Both the position numbers and the translations under genes were made by a program. Of a stretch of DNA of 64,000 nucleotides, positions 34,948 to 43,178 are shown in pieces. The DNA comes from Pedobacter nanyangensis (GTDB lineage Bacteria > Bacteroidota > Bacteroidia > Sphingobacteriales > Sphingobacteriaceae): the NCBI RefSeq assembly GCF_003313505.1, contig NZ_QMHO01000008.1:1-64000 (forward strand), read 5' to 3'. The notes under the pieces are model-generated. The model ran no database searches. It worked only from the letters and a program-made list of their open reading frames with translations, and had not been told where the DNA came from. Numbering within the stretch: position 1 is the first letter of the stretch; the number at the start of each line of letters is the position of its first letter.

Positions 34948-35796
34948 ATGGCTAAAGAACAAAAACAACTCGATCTAGAAAAATATCATACCGTTGTATT
35001 AGCCACTATAGATTATTTGAGGGAACGTTTTGAACGCAGCTTTGTTTTTGATGGCATTGATTCAGTTGCAGAATATTATCACGAACAAAAAATACAAGCG
35101 GAGAAGAATTTCAAACAGCGTCGCTTAGATAGACTTCAAAAAAGATTGACTAGCCTTACCAAAGGTCTACAGCATAAAGTCGACCTGAACTTCTCAACCT
35201 ATATCCAAGAAAAAACCGGATATGAAGTAGATATTTTCGATGATTTGCGAAAACATACCGAAGTTATTATCGCAAAAGACAAGATATCTGACCAACAAGA
35301 CCTCAACAATGTTTCCAATGCCTTGCAATGGTACAAGCAAATCCCAAATGAGGAAGAAAAAGTTAAGAAACTTAATGAACTACTTGTTAAATACTCGGAA
35401 GATCAATCCATCTCAAAACCACGCAACATAACGGTAATTAAAAGAGTGGTTACAAAACCTGATGGCGGAAGCGAAGAAGTAAGGCTAACCGAGACATCTG
35501 GTCCCAAACCGAAGCGTTTCGAAGAAGAGATACAAATTTCTCCAGATGGCAAACGAAGGGTGCGTACCACTCAATGGGCAGACAAGCATTCTGCATCCAC
35601 CTATGTTTCAATAGATTTCCCAACAGCCAACGGTCCAATTTATGGCACAAGTGGCATTAACCCAATAATTAAAGCTTGGTGGAAAGATAATTCGACCATT
35701 GTTATTGAAACAAGCAAAGAGCTTACTGCGAATACACAATTGAGAGAAGTAAGTAGTTTCGACGACCTAATCTCCATCGAATACGTAGAACGCTAA
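34948..35796 (+). CDS. unrecognised 282-aa protein upstream of hscA
   Basis: No family recognised. The first 150 residues are strongly helical and charged (EKNFKQRRLDRLQKRLTSLTKGLQHK and EEEKVKKLNELLVKYSED look like coiled-coil or helical-bundle segments); the rest looks like beta-rich sequence (ITVIKRVVTKPDGGSEEVRLTE, FEEEIQISPDGKRRVRTTQWADKHSASTYVSIDFP). There is no signal peptide, so it is probably cytoplasmic. The gene lies 84 nt before hscA, but hscA carries its own -7 box. Its composition is AT-rich compared with hscA. Confidence 0.6.
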   Translation: MAKEQKQLDLEKYHTVVLATIDYLRERFERSFVFDGIDSVAEYYHEQKIQAEKNFKQRRLDRLQKRLTSLTKGLQHKVDLNFSTYIQEKTGYEVDIFDDLRKHTEVIIAKDKISDQQDLNNVSNALQWYKQIPNEEEKVKKLNELLVKYSEDQSISKPRNITVIKRVVTKPDGGSEEVRLTETSGPKPKRFEEEIQISPDGKRRVRTTQWADKHSASTYVSIDFPTANGPIYGTSGINPIIKAWWKDNSTIVIETSKELTANTQLREVSSFDDLISIEYVER

Positions 35797-35868
35797 TTAG
35801 CGCTTAAGTATAACTCACCTTTTTACAACATTCAAACATTCCAAGCCCCAAAGCTTACAACATTATCG

Positions 35869-35876
35869 TAAATTTG
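35869..35876 (+). promoter_or_regulatory. TAnnTTTG -7 box for hscA
   Basis: TAAATTTG ending 4 nt before the hscA ATG. Confidence 0.6.
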
Positions 35877-35880
35877 CCGC

Positions 35881-37740
35881 ATGGCAAAAATATCCATCAA
35901 CCTGGCAACAGGTTCATTACAACAAGAAGAAATCATTGTAGGCATTGATTTAGGCACCACCAATAGCTTGGTTGCATTTATCAATCCAGAAAAAAATCCG
36001 CAAGTGATTAACGATGCAGGTAAAGGCGTACTCGTGCCTTCGGTGATTCACTTTAACGAACAAGGCGATGCCGAGGTTGGGAATGAAGCAAAAGCTTACT
36101 TAACTACCGATCCCACCAACACTATTTTTTCCGTAAAACGATTGTTAGGCCGTTCTTACAAGGACGTTGCTGAACACCGTGATATTTTCAGCTACAAAGT
36201 TATTGACGACGATACGGATGCTTTAGTGAAAATTAAAGCAGGCGATAAATTCTATACCCCCATTGAACTCTCGGCCGAGATTTTAAAGGAGTTGAAAGCC
36301 CGTGCCGAACACGCCTTAAAAACTCCTGTAAATCGTGCAGTAATTACTGTTCCTGCCTATTTTAACGATAGTCAGCGGCAAGCCACCCGCGATGCAGGAA
36401 AACTTGCAGGCCTTGATGTGCTGCGTATTGTAAATGAACCTACCGCGGCAAGTTTAGCTTATGGTTTGGGCCTAGACCCTTCGCAACAAAAAACCATTGC
36501 CGTGTATGATTTAGGTGGTGGCACCTTTGATGTTTCCATTCTTCAAATCCAGAATGGCATTTTTGAAGTGTTGAGCACCAATGGCAACACCTTTTTAGGT
36601 GGCGATGATTTTGACCGTGCCATCTTCAATTATTGGATAGAGAAAAACCAGCTTGATGCAGCTAAAATTGCCAAAGACAGCGTATTGACCCAAAACTTAC
36701 GACTACAAGCAGAGGCCGCAAAGAAAGCGCTGACGACCCAAAACCTCTATAATGAACCATTAGGAGAGATTTGGTGTACACTAGATAAACAGACGTTTGA
36801 AAGTTTGATTGCAGCCAAAGTACAAGAAACCATCGAAGCCTGTCAATTGGCTTTAAATGATGCCTCATTAAGCATCGCTGATATAGACGAGGTTGTTCTG
36901 GTTGGCGGTTCTACCCGTACTCCCTATGTGAAAAAAGCAGTAAGTGAGTTCTTCGGAAAAACAGCCCACGACAATATCAACCCTGATGAAGTAGTAGCTT
37001 TGGGTGCTGCAGTACAAGCTGATATTTTAGCGGGTAATCGTTCGGACATTTTATTGTTAGACGTTACGCCGCTATCCCTTGGCATCGAAACCATGGGCGG
37101 CTTAATGGATGTTATCATCGCCAGAAATAGCAAAGTACCAACCAAAGCCGGTCGTCAATATACCACCTCTATAGACGGACAGGTGAACATGAAAATATCC
37201 GTTTACCAGGGAGAGCGTGACTTGGTCAAAGAAAACCGTAAACTGGCCGAGTTTGACCTGAAAGGCATTCCTGCCATGCCTGCCGGATTACCTAAAGTAG
37301 ATATTAATTTCCTGCTCAATGCGGATGGTATTTTAACCGTTCAGGCCATTGAATTACGTTCTGGCGTGAAGCAGGAAATTGAGGTTAAACCCAGCTATGG
37401 CCTGAATGACGAAACTGTAGAAAAAATGTTGATCGACAGCATTACCAATGCGCAAAGCGATGTGGCCCAACGCATGCTGATTGAAGCACGCAGCGAAGGT
37501 GAACAATTGGTTTATACCGCCGAGCGTTTTATAGAAAAAAACAAAGCACTGCTTACCGAAACCGAAATTACAGATACCCAAGCTTATATCCAGCAGGTAA
37601 AAGATGCCCTCAATACGGGTGAGAAAGATTTAATCCTGAAGAAAACAGATGAGCTGAATGAATTTACCCGCCCATTTGCGGAAAGGGTAATGGATACCGC
37701 CATTGGACAAGCCATGAAAGGCAAAAAAATAGACGAATAG
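35881..37740 (+). CDS. hscA: Hsp70-type Fe-S assembly chaperone HscA
   Basis: A 619-aa Hsp70. ATPase signatures: [51 protein letters not shown] and [14 protein letters not shown]. The N-terminal lead ([16 protein letters not shown]) before the phosphate-1 loop and the total length, shorter than DnaK, are features of HscA, which works with HscB to transfer clusters from IscU. The C-terminal lid lacks the Gly-rich, EEVD-like disordered tail of DnaK, ending GKKIDE. No hscB gene is adjacent. It has its own promoter and a terminator. Confidence 0.9.
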   Translation: MAKISINLATGSLQQEEIIVGIDLGTTNSLVAFINPEKNPQVINDAGKGVLVPSVIHFNEQGDAEVGNEAKAYLTTDPTNTIFSVKRLLGRSYKDVAEHRDIFSYKVIDDDTDALVKIKAGDKFYTPIELSAEILKELKARAEHALKTPVNRAVITVPAYFNDSQRQATRDAGKLAGLDVLRIVNEPTAASLAYGLGLDPSQQKTIAVYDLGGGTFDVSILQIQNGIFEVLSTNGNTFLGGDDFDRAIFNYWIEKNQLDAAKIAKDSVLTQNLRLQAEAAKKALTTQNLYNEPLGEIWCTLDKQTFESLIAAKVQETIEACQLALNDASLSIADIDEVVLVGGSTRTPYVKKAVSEFFGKTAHDNINPDEVVALGAAVQADILAGNRSDILLLDVTPLSLGIETMGGLMDVIIARNSKVPTKAGRQYTTSIDGQVNMKISVYQGERDLVKENRKLAEFDLKGIPAMPAGLPKVDINFLLNADGILTVQAIELRSGVKQEIEVKPSYGLNDETVEKMLIDSITNAQSDVAQRMLIEARSEGEQLVYTAERFIEKNKALLTETEITDTQAYIQQVKDALNTGEKDLILKKTDELNEFTRPFAERVMDTAIGQAMKGKKIDE

Positions 37741-37744
37741 AAAT

Positions 37745-37776
37745 AAAAAAAGCCATTAGTGATAATGGCTTTTTTA
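37745..37776. terminator. bidirectional terminator between hscA and DUF2059
   Basis: AAAAAAGCCATTA, loop GTGA, TAATGGCTTTTTT: a 7-8 bp stem flanked by A and T runs between two converging genes. Confidence 0.85.
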
Positions 37777-37784
37777 TGAACTTC

Positions 37785-38231
37785 TTATTGCTTGAAGGCT
37801 TCTTTGATCATTCTTTCGAGCTCTGGCTTATGTTCTTCAACCAACTTGCGGCCCAATTCCATGCCTTTTTGCGTTAAACCGGCCATTTTACCCGCAAATT
37901 TCTTTCCCGTTGCAGACGAATAAAATTTAGTCAGCTCATTTAGTTCCTCTTCCGTAAACTCGTCGGCATACATTTTCGCAAAGCTTGGTTTCAACACTTC
38001 ATAGCTGAAATATTTTCCCATAAATTTTTTCATCACGCCTATAAACTTCTCTCTATACTGTTCTGGAACAGCTCCAGTTTGTGTGTTGAGGATCATCCCA
38101 ACCATATCATCAAAACTAGATTTTAGGCCCGATACTTCAACAAATTGCTCACTGGCTTTTAAATGCTGTGCAGTTTGCGAAAAAGCCAAACTTGGTAATG
38201 CAACTAATATTGCAATCAAAAATTTCTTCAT
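37785..38231 (-). CDS. DUF2059 periplasmic protein
   Basis: A 148-residue exported protein: signal peptide MKKFLIAILVALPSLAFSQ, then a helical domain with EQFVEVSGLKSSFDDMVGMIL and the DUF2059 core (FSYEVLKPSFAKMYADEFTEEELNELTKFYSSATGKKFAGKMAGLTQKGMELG). No function is established for this family. It converges on hscA across a shared terminator and its promoter region faces the exported gluzincin-like gene at 38334. Confidence 0.85.
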   Translation of the reverse strand: MKKFLIAILVALPSLAFSQTAQHLKASEQFVEVSGLKSSFDDMVGMILNTQTGAVPEQYREKFIGVMKKFMGKYFSYEVLKPSFAKMYADEFTEEELNELTKFYSSATGKKFAGKMAGLTQKGMELGRKLVEEHKPELERMIKEAFKQ

Positions 38232-38333
38232 AAACTTGTTTAAAAATTGCCTTAATATAGGGAGAATTCTTACAGGGAGTAAAAAATTAATTAGTTTAGC
38301 AACATAAACCTATTGCTAACTTTATACACATTC

Positions 38334-39635
38334 GTGAAAAAAACCCTATTCCTCGCCAGCCTTTTGCTAATTTGTATGAATATAGCTTCGGCGCAACAGC
38401 AGATCATTACTACCGATATCAAAAATTTTTGGCAAGCTTACGATCAAATCAAACTCACTACCGATAGCGCCAGGCAAATTGATTTAATCAACCAACTTTA
38501 TATCCAAAAAGGGACCCCTGGCTTAAAAGCGCTCATGCGGGTAAGGAACTACCATGCACAGGGCTTTGTATATGCCATTAAAAACTATCCGAAATTTTGG
38601 GCATCTGTTAGAAACAACACCCTAAAAGCCGATGGTTATGCCAAGGAAATTGAGAAAGCCATGGTATTGCTTCGAAAACTGTATCCCGAGCTGAAACCAG
38701 CCAGTATTTACTTTAGCATTGGTGCACTACGTACCGGCGGCACTACACTTGCCAACAAAGTATTAATTGGTGCCGAGATTTCGATGGCCGACGAGCAAAC
38801 CAATACCGAAGAAATTCAAAAGGATTTCCCGCACTTACCTAGCTTCTTTAAAACCAGGCCTATTGGCGGGTTGGTTTTTACCAATACGCATGAGTATGTG
38901 CATACCCAACAAAAAAGTACTATCGGCAATACGTTGTTAGCTCAGGTGGTTATCGAAGGCGTTGCCGAATTGTTGGCAGAAAAATCTTTAAAGGCAGCCT
39001 CTCCCAATCCACAAATAGCATTTGGAAAAGTTAATGATGCGCAAATAAAAGTTGCGTTTGAAAAAGAAATGTTCTCAAGTTCGATGGCGAACTGGCTATA
39101 CAACAGTTTGGCCAACCAGTTTAAGATGCGTGATTTAGGTTATTACGTAGGCTATGCTATTTGCGAGCAGTTCTACAACCAGTCAAAGAATAAAAAAGCC
39201 GCCATCAAAGAAATGATCGAGCTGGACTACAACAAAGAAGAGGAACTGGTTGCCTTTGTAGAAAAGTCGAAGTATTTTGCAAAACCTTTAGCGGTTTATA
39301 AAGAAGCCTTCGAAAAATCGAGGCCACAGGTGATCGGCATCAAAGAATTTGAGAATAATAGCCAAAATGTAAATGTGAACACCAAAACGGTAACCTTATA
39401 CTTTTCGCAGCCAATGAACGTCAACTATCGAGGTTTTGATTATGGGCCAACTGGCGAAAAAAATGTGTTAATGGTACAAAAAGTACTTGGCTTTTCGGAA
39501 GATAAAAAATCTTTCAGTTATGAAGTAAAGCTTGAACCCAACAGGCATTATCAAAGTGTAGTTACCGAGAGTTTTAGAAATGAGGCGGGCATTCCCTTGA
39601 AAGCTTATTTGATCAACTTCAAAACGGCAGAATAA
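38334..39635 (+). CDS. exported HExxH protein with C-terminal Ig-like domain
   Basis: 433 aa from the GTG at 38334, which places a signal peptide at the start (VKKTLFLASLLLICMNIASAQ); an upstream TTG would add seven unlikely residues. Residues 25-330 are mainly helical and contain GGLVFTNTHEYVHTQQ, an HExxH zincin motif, followed by VVIEGVAELLAEK, where the glutamate could be the third zinc ligand, as in gluzincins. The last 100 residues (VTLYFSQPMN..., YEVKLEPNRHYQSVVTE) resemble a bacterial Ig-like (Big_5) domain. Probably a periplasmic or outer-membrane-associated metallopeptidase; substrate unknown. Confidence 0.7.
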   Translation: MKKTLFLASLLLICMNIASAQQQIITTDIKNFWQAYDQIKLTTDSARQIDLINQLYIQKGTPGLKALMRVRNYHAQGFVYAIKNYPKFWASVRNNTLKADGYAKEIEKAMVLLRKLYPELKPASIYFSIGALRTGGTTLANKVLIGAEISMADEQTNTEEIQKDFPHLPSFFKTRPIGGLVFTNTHEYVHTQQKSTIGNTLLAQVVIEGVAELLAEKSLKAASPNPQIAFGKVNDAQIKVAFEKEMFSSSMANWLYNSLANQFKMRDLGYYVGYAICEQFYNQSKNKKAAIKEMIELDYNKEEELVAFVEKSKYFAKPLAVYKEAFEKSRPQVIGIKEFENNSQNVNVNTKTVTLYFSQPMNVNYRGFDYGPTGEKNVLMVQKVLGFSEDKKSFSYEVKLEPNRHYQSVVTESFRNEAGIPLKAYLINFKTAE

Positions 39636-39693
39636 TAGATCACTCCCAAATCATTATCGAAACAACTATCTTTCAATTCTACAAATTTACCGC

Positions 39694-40224
39694 ATGCAAT
39701 ATTTCACTAACGAAACGATAGATTTAAACACGCTTCCCAAATACGAAGAAACGACATTAGCCAATCCAGACCCAAAATACTGGAAGGTCATTGTCATTAA
39801 CCTATTTATTTTCTTGTTATTGATCGCAATTGGTCTTGGTATATTTATTCTTTTTAATGAAAGTGTACGTATCAATTGGATCTTATGGACCTCGCTCTAT
39901 ATCATTTTTGCGGCATTGCTATACTTAATTTCTCGTGCGAGTTTTAAAAAAAGAGGCTTCGCCTTAAGAGAAAAAGATGTTTTGTACAAAAGCGGCATCG
40001 TTGCCGAAAAAACGACCATTATTCCTTTAAATCGCATCCAACATGTGGCCCTAAACGAAGGAATGTTCTCGAGGATGTTCGGTTTGGGTACGCTACAAAT
40101 TTATACAGCTAGTGGTTCAAGCGGCGACATGCACATTGCAGGAATTGAAATAGAACAAGCCAAAGCCTTCAAAGAAGCGCTGGTACAACGATTGGACATT
40201 AACACCAAAGCAGAAAACGAATAA
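39694..40224 (+). CDS. bacterial PH-domain membrane protein (YdbS-like)
   Basis: 176 residues: two membrane helices (KVIVINLFIFLLLIAIGLGIFILF and WILWTSLYIIFAALLYLI) followed by a bPH2 domain (GFALREKDVLYKSGIVAEKTTIIPLNRIQHVALNEGMFSRMFGLGTLQIYTASGSS). It forms a pair with the next gene, whose ATG overlaps its stop (TAATG). The YdbS/YdbT pair is known from Bacillus, where the proteins affect resistance to certain antimicrobials; the role here is inferred only from family. Confidence 0.85.
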   Translation: MQYFTNETIDLNTLPKYEETTLANPDPKYWKVIVINLFIFLLLIAIGLGIFILFNESVRINWILWTSLYIIFAALLYLISRASFKKRGFALREKDVLYKSGIVAEKTTIIPLNRIQHVALNEGMFSRMFGLGTLQIYTASGSSGDMHIAGIEIEQAKAFKEALVQRLDINTKAENE

Positions 40225-41726
40225 TGTCTTTAGATTTTAGCCAACCTCAACGACAATCTGCTGCAGGCATCATTATCAATGGCGCATATGTGGCGCAGCA
40301 TTTGGTAAGGGCCATGTTTATCCCTTTGGCACTTTTCATTGTTAAAGCCAATAAAACAGCACTATTATATACGGCATTTGGTATTATCGCATTGGTAGTG
40401 CTGGCATTGGTGTACGGCTATTTGTACTACCTCAAGTTCACTTTCTACCTTAATCCCCTTAAACAGGAGTTTGTGATTGAAAAGGGCATTTTTAGCCGTA
40501 AACATTTAACCATTCCCGTAGAAAAAATACAGCAGGTAAATATTAACCAAGGTTTTTTGCAGAAGTTAATTGGCGTTTATCAATTGCAAATTGATACCGC
40601 TGGCGCAGACAGCAAAGAGGTTGACATTAGAGCCATTAGCGGGGAAATTGCGCAAGCATTGCGACAGCATTTATTGCATGGACAACAAGCGCCCGCAGTT
40701 CAGGAAATCGGTATAGAAACTTCAACGAACACTGATATTCCTTTGATTAAGATTAAGGCCTCGACCTTGTTAAAAATTGGTCTTACCAGCAATTATGGAC
40801 AAAGTTTTGCCTTGTTAATTGGTTTTGGTTATGCGGCTTTTCACAATATCAAAGAATTGCTTAAAGCTTTTGACAACGACAACGGACAAATAGAACAATT
40901 TGTTAAAAGTGGTTTTACCTTGTTCTCTATTGGCATTCTATTGGCTGCCATTGCAGTGCTACTGTTGGCCACCAACATCATCAAGACTTTTATAAAATAT
41001 TTCGACTTTCAACTAAGCAAGCACAGTCAATCATTGTTAATTTCTGCTGGACTGTTAACCAAGAAAAATACCCTGCTTCACCCCAATAAGGTGCAAATTA
41101 CCGAGTATAGTCAAAACTATCTGCAAAAGAAAATTGGCCTGTTCAAGATGCTGTTAAAGCAAGCTCATGCGGGCCGCGAGCAATCGGAAAAGGAAATGAA
41201 GAACAACAACACGGAAATTCCTGGTTGTAGCGCAGCAGAAAAAGATGAGCTTTTAAGGATGATTCTGGATAAACTGCCCGAGGAAGGCAGTACATTTAAA
41301 CCAAATTGGCGTTACCTTAACCTACCTGTTTTATTCCAAGTGTTTTTGCAGATGTTGATCTACAGCACCTTCTACTATTTTATTCCGGAAGTAAGCGCAT
41401 ATTATCCGCTGGCTGTCGCTTATTTTGTCATTGCATTCATTATGACCTACATCGGTTATACCAAACATCGCATCACAGTATCTGAAAACTACATCATTAA
41501 ACAAAGTGGCATATGGGACATTTCCCAAGAAATTATAGAGCCCCATAAAATACAATCCATTAGCACTTCACAATATCCTTGGCACAAAAAGCTAGATATT
41601 GGGCATGTAACCTTTCACACCGCAGCGGGTAGCATTTCCTTCGGCTACGGAAACTTCACCGAAATAAACACATTAGTGAATTATTGGCTTTATCAAGTAG
41701 AAAGCAGTGATGAAGAGTGGATGTAG
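40224..41726 (+). CDS. multi-PH-domain membrane protein (YdbT-like)
   Basis: 500 aa with repeated pairs of membrane helices and bPH2 domains: helix pair at about 20-75, PH domain (LKQEFVIEKGIFSRKHLTIPVEKIQQVNINQGFLQKLIGVYQLQIDTAG), helix pair about 185-255, second PH domain (QSLLISAGLLTKKNTLLHPNKVQITEYSQNYLQKKIGLFKMLLKQA), helix pair about 365-410, third PH domain (ENYIIKQSGIWDISQEIIEPHKIQSISTSQYPWHKKLDIGHVTFHTAAG). This three-module layout is that of YdbT partners of YdbS. Translation is coupled to the upstream gene by a one-base overlap. Confidence 0.86.
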   Translation: MSLDFSQPQRQSAAGIIINGAYVAQHLVRAMFIPLALFIVKANKTALLYTAFGIIALVVLALVYGYLYYLKFTFYLNPLKQEFVIEKGIFSRKHLTIPVEKIQQVNINQGFLQKLIGVYQLQIDTAGADSKEVDIRAISGEIAQALRQHLLHGQQAPAVQEIGIETSTNTDIPLIKIKASTLLKIGLTSNYGQSFALLIGFGYAAFHNIKELLKAFDNDNGQIEQFVKSGFTLFSIGILLAAIAVLLLATNIIKTFIKYFDFQLSKHSQSLLISAGLLTKKNTLLHPNKVQITEYSQNYLQKKIGLFKMLLKQAHAGREQSEKEMKNNNTEIPGCSAAEKDELLRMILDKLPEEGSTFKPNWRYLNLPVLFQVFLQMLIYSTFYYFIPEVSAYYPLAVAYFVIAFIMTYIGYTKHRITVSENYIIKQSGIWDISQEIIEPHKIQSISTSQYPWHKKLDIGHVTFHTAAGSISFGYGNFTEINTLVNYWLYQVESSDEEWM

Positions 41727-41885
41727 AAGGGTTTGAGGAATAAAGAGCAAAGAACAAGGAGTAAAGATTAACTCTATCAAAAAATAAACTTAAATGTCTG
41801 ATGTAGCAAAAAAGTAATCATTAAGAAATTAAGATGTTCTTAAATACATTAAGATAGCAAATAACTATACTCAACCCCCAAGCAA

Positions 41886-42539
41886 ATGAAGAAAATCTAT
41901 ATACTAAGCGGATTAGGAGCAGATGAGAAGGTGTTCAGATATTTAGATTTTAAAGATTTAGACGTCACGTTTGTACAATGGATCAAACCCTTAGCCAATG
42001 AAACCATCATCCACTATACTCAAAGAATAAGTGAACAAGTCCTAAGCAAAAACCCAATTCTTATAGGCCTATCGTTTGGGGGTATTATTGCTACCGAGCT
42101 TGCTAAAATAATTCCTGTTGAGCAGCTCATCTTAATTTCTTCATTAAAAACAAGAGCGGAAATCCCATTCATTTATCGATTAGTGGGTCAACTTAATTTA
42201 CATCGATTGATCCCCTATTCATTCCTGAAAAAAGACCATGCTTTAAACAGATGGTTATTTGGGGTGATTCGTAAAAGCGATAAAGACTTATTCAAGAGAG
42301 TATTAGCTGATACCGACCTCGATTTTCTAAAATGGGCCATTAACATCATTGTCACTTGGAAAAACACTCACTTACACTCGCACTTACAACATATCCATGG
42401 AACTAAGGACAAATTACTTCCTTTTAAAAATGCTGAAAAGGCTATCGCTATTGAAAACGGTGGGCATTTGATGGTATTGGATAAAGCTAAGCAGGTTAGC
42501 GAGGTGTTACATCAGGTTATTAACATAAAAACCACCTAA
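41886..42539 (+). CDS. alpha/beta hydrolase
   Basis: 217 aa, cytoplasmic. The nucleophile elbow is GLSFGG with Ser63, preceded by YILSGLGADEKVF (the oxyanion-region loop), a candidate acid in HGTKDKLLPF and a catalytic His in GGHLMV. Substrate is unknown. The gene looks more AT-rich than its neighbours and its two flanks are filled with short TTAAG-rich inverted repeats (41821-41842 and 42531-42649), with its stop codon inside the second. It could be a recent arrival or simply sit between repeats. Confidence 0.8.
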   Translation: MKKIYILSGLGADEKVFRYLDFKDLDVTFVQWIKPLANETIIHYTQRISEQVLSKNPILIGLSFGGIIATELAKIIPVEQLILISSLKTRAEIPFIYRLVGQLNLHRLIPYSFLKKDHALNRWLFGVIRKSDKDLFKRVLADTDLDFLKWAINIIVTWKNTHLHSHLQHIHGTKDKLLPFKNAEKAIAIENGGHLMVLDKAKQVSEVLHQVINIKTT

Positions 42540-42649
42540 AACACCTAAGAGCATTTAAGATAATTAAGGAATAACCGAGCTAAAAACTTAATGTTCCTTA
42601 ATGCCTTAATGGTTCAAAAACTAAGATATTATTAAACGTATAAGGTGGT
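42531..42649. repeat. AT-rich inverted repeat element overlapping a gene end
   Basis: ACCACCTAA at 42531-42539 matches TAAGGTGGT at 42641-42649 in inverted orientation with one mismatch, and an inner perfect stem ATTAAGGAA/TTCCTTAAT lies at 42573-42602. Remaining sequence is built of TTAAG words. The stop codon of the hydrolase is inside the left end. Confidence 0.5.
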
Positions 42650-42668
42650 AATAAACAGCTTTCAACTC

Positions 42669-42986
42669 CTAAAGCAGCATAATTCCTTTAATGGCACTGG
42701 CCTGCTTGTAAATATCCACTACTTCATCAGCATTTTGCACCTGCTTATTCACTGTAATAGCGATGTATTTACCCGTTTTGGAAGGCTTTTCTACAAACTC
42801 GTCGTTAGGCAAAACCGCCCTTAGTTCCTCAATTTTGGTATGGTCACCGGTAATGATGAACTTGAAGGTATAAGTTCCCGGAAAGCTTTGTACATTTTCC
42901 AGCTTTTCCTTAAAGTTTGCATATACATCGGCATTGCTCCCTTCAGGAATATCGTTAAAATCTATGTTTATTTTTTTATCATCCAT
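42669..42986 (-). CDS. DUF493 (YbeD-like) protein
   Basis: 105 aa from the ATG at 42986; the open frame extends five residues further. A ferredoxin-like ACT-type fold is expected: FPGTYTFKFIITGDHTKIEELRAVLP, then GKYIAITVNKQVQNADEVVDIYKQASAIKGIMLL match the DUF493/YbeD family, small cytoplasmic proteins thought to have regulatory roles. A GGTAAGGGT stretch precedes the ATG. A TATTTTTG box on this strand at 43051-43058 could be its promoter. Lies between the hydrolase and the helicase. Confidence 0.85.
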   Translation of the reverse strand: MDDKKINIDFNDIPEGSNADVYANFKEKLENVQSFPGTYTFKFIITGDHTKIEELRAVLPNDEFVEKPSKTGKYIAITVNKQVQNADEVVDIYKQASAIKGIMLL

Positions 42987-43147
42987 ACCCTTACCTATCA
43001 AATTCTGTTCCTAAGCACAATCATGCTATTTTGTCATAAAGTTAAATATTCAAAAATATAAGGCAAAAAGTGGAAAGCATAACCCAAATGGGTGCTTTAA
43101 ACTTTCAACACCTCCATTTTTAACTTTAATAAGCGCTCTGCTTTTGT

Positions 43148-43155
43148 TATTTTTG
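43148..43155 (+). promoter_or_regulatory. TAnnTTTG -7 box for the helicase gene
   Basis: TATTTTTG, 23 nt before the TTG start at 43179, with an AAAGGAT Shine-Dalgarno-like word between them that supports the TTG start. Confidence 0.55.
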
Positions 43156-43178
43156 GGCTTTAAAAAGGATATAAGATT

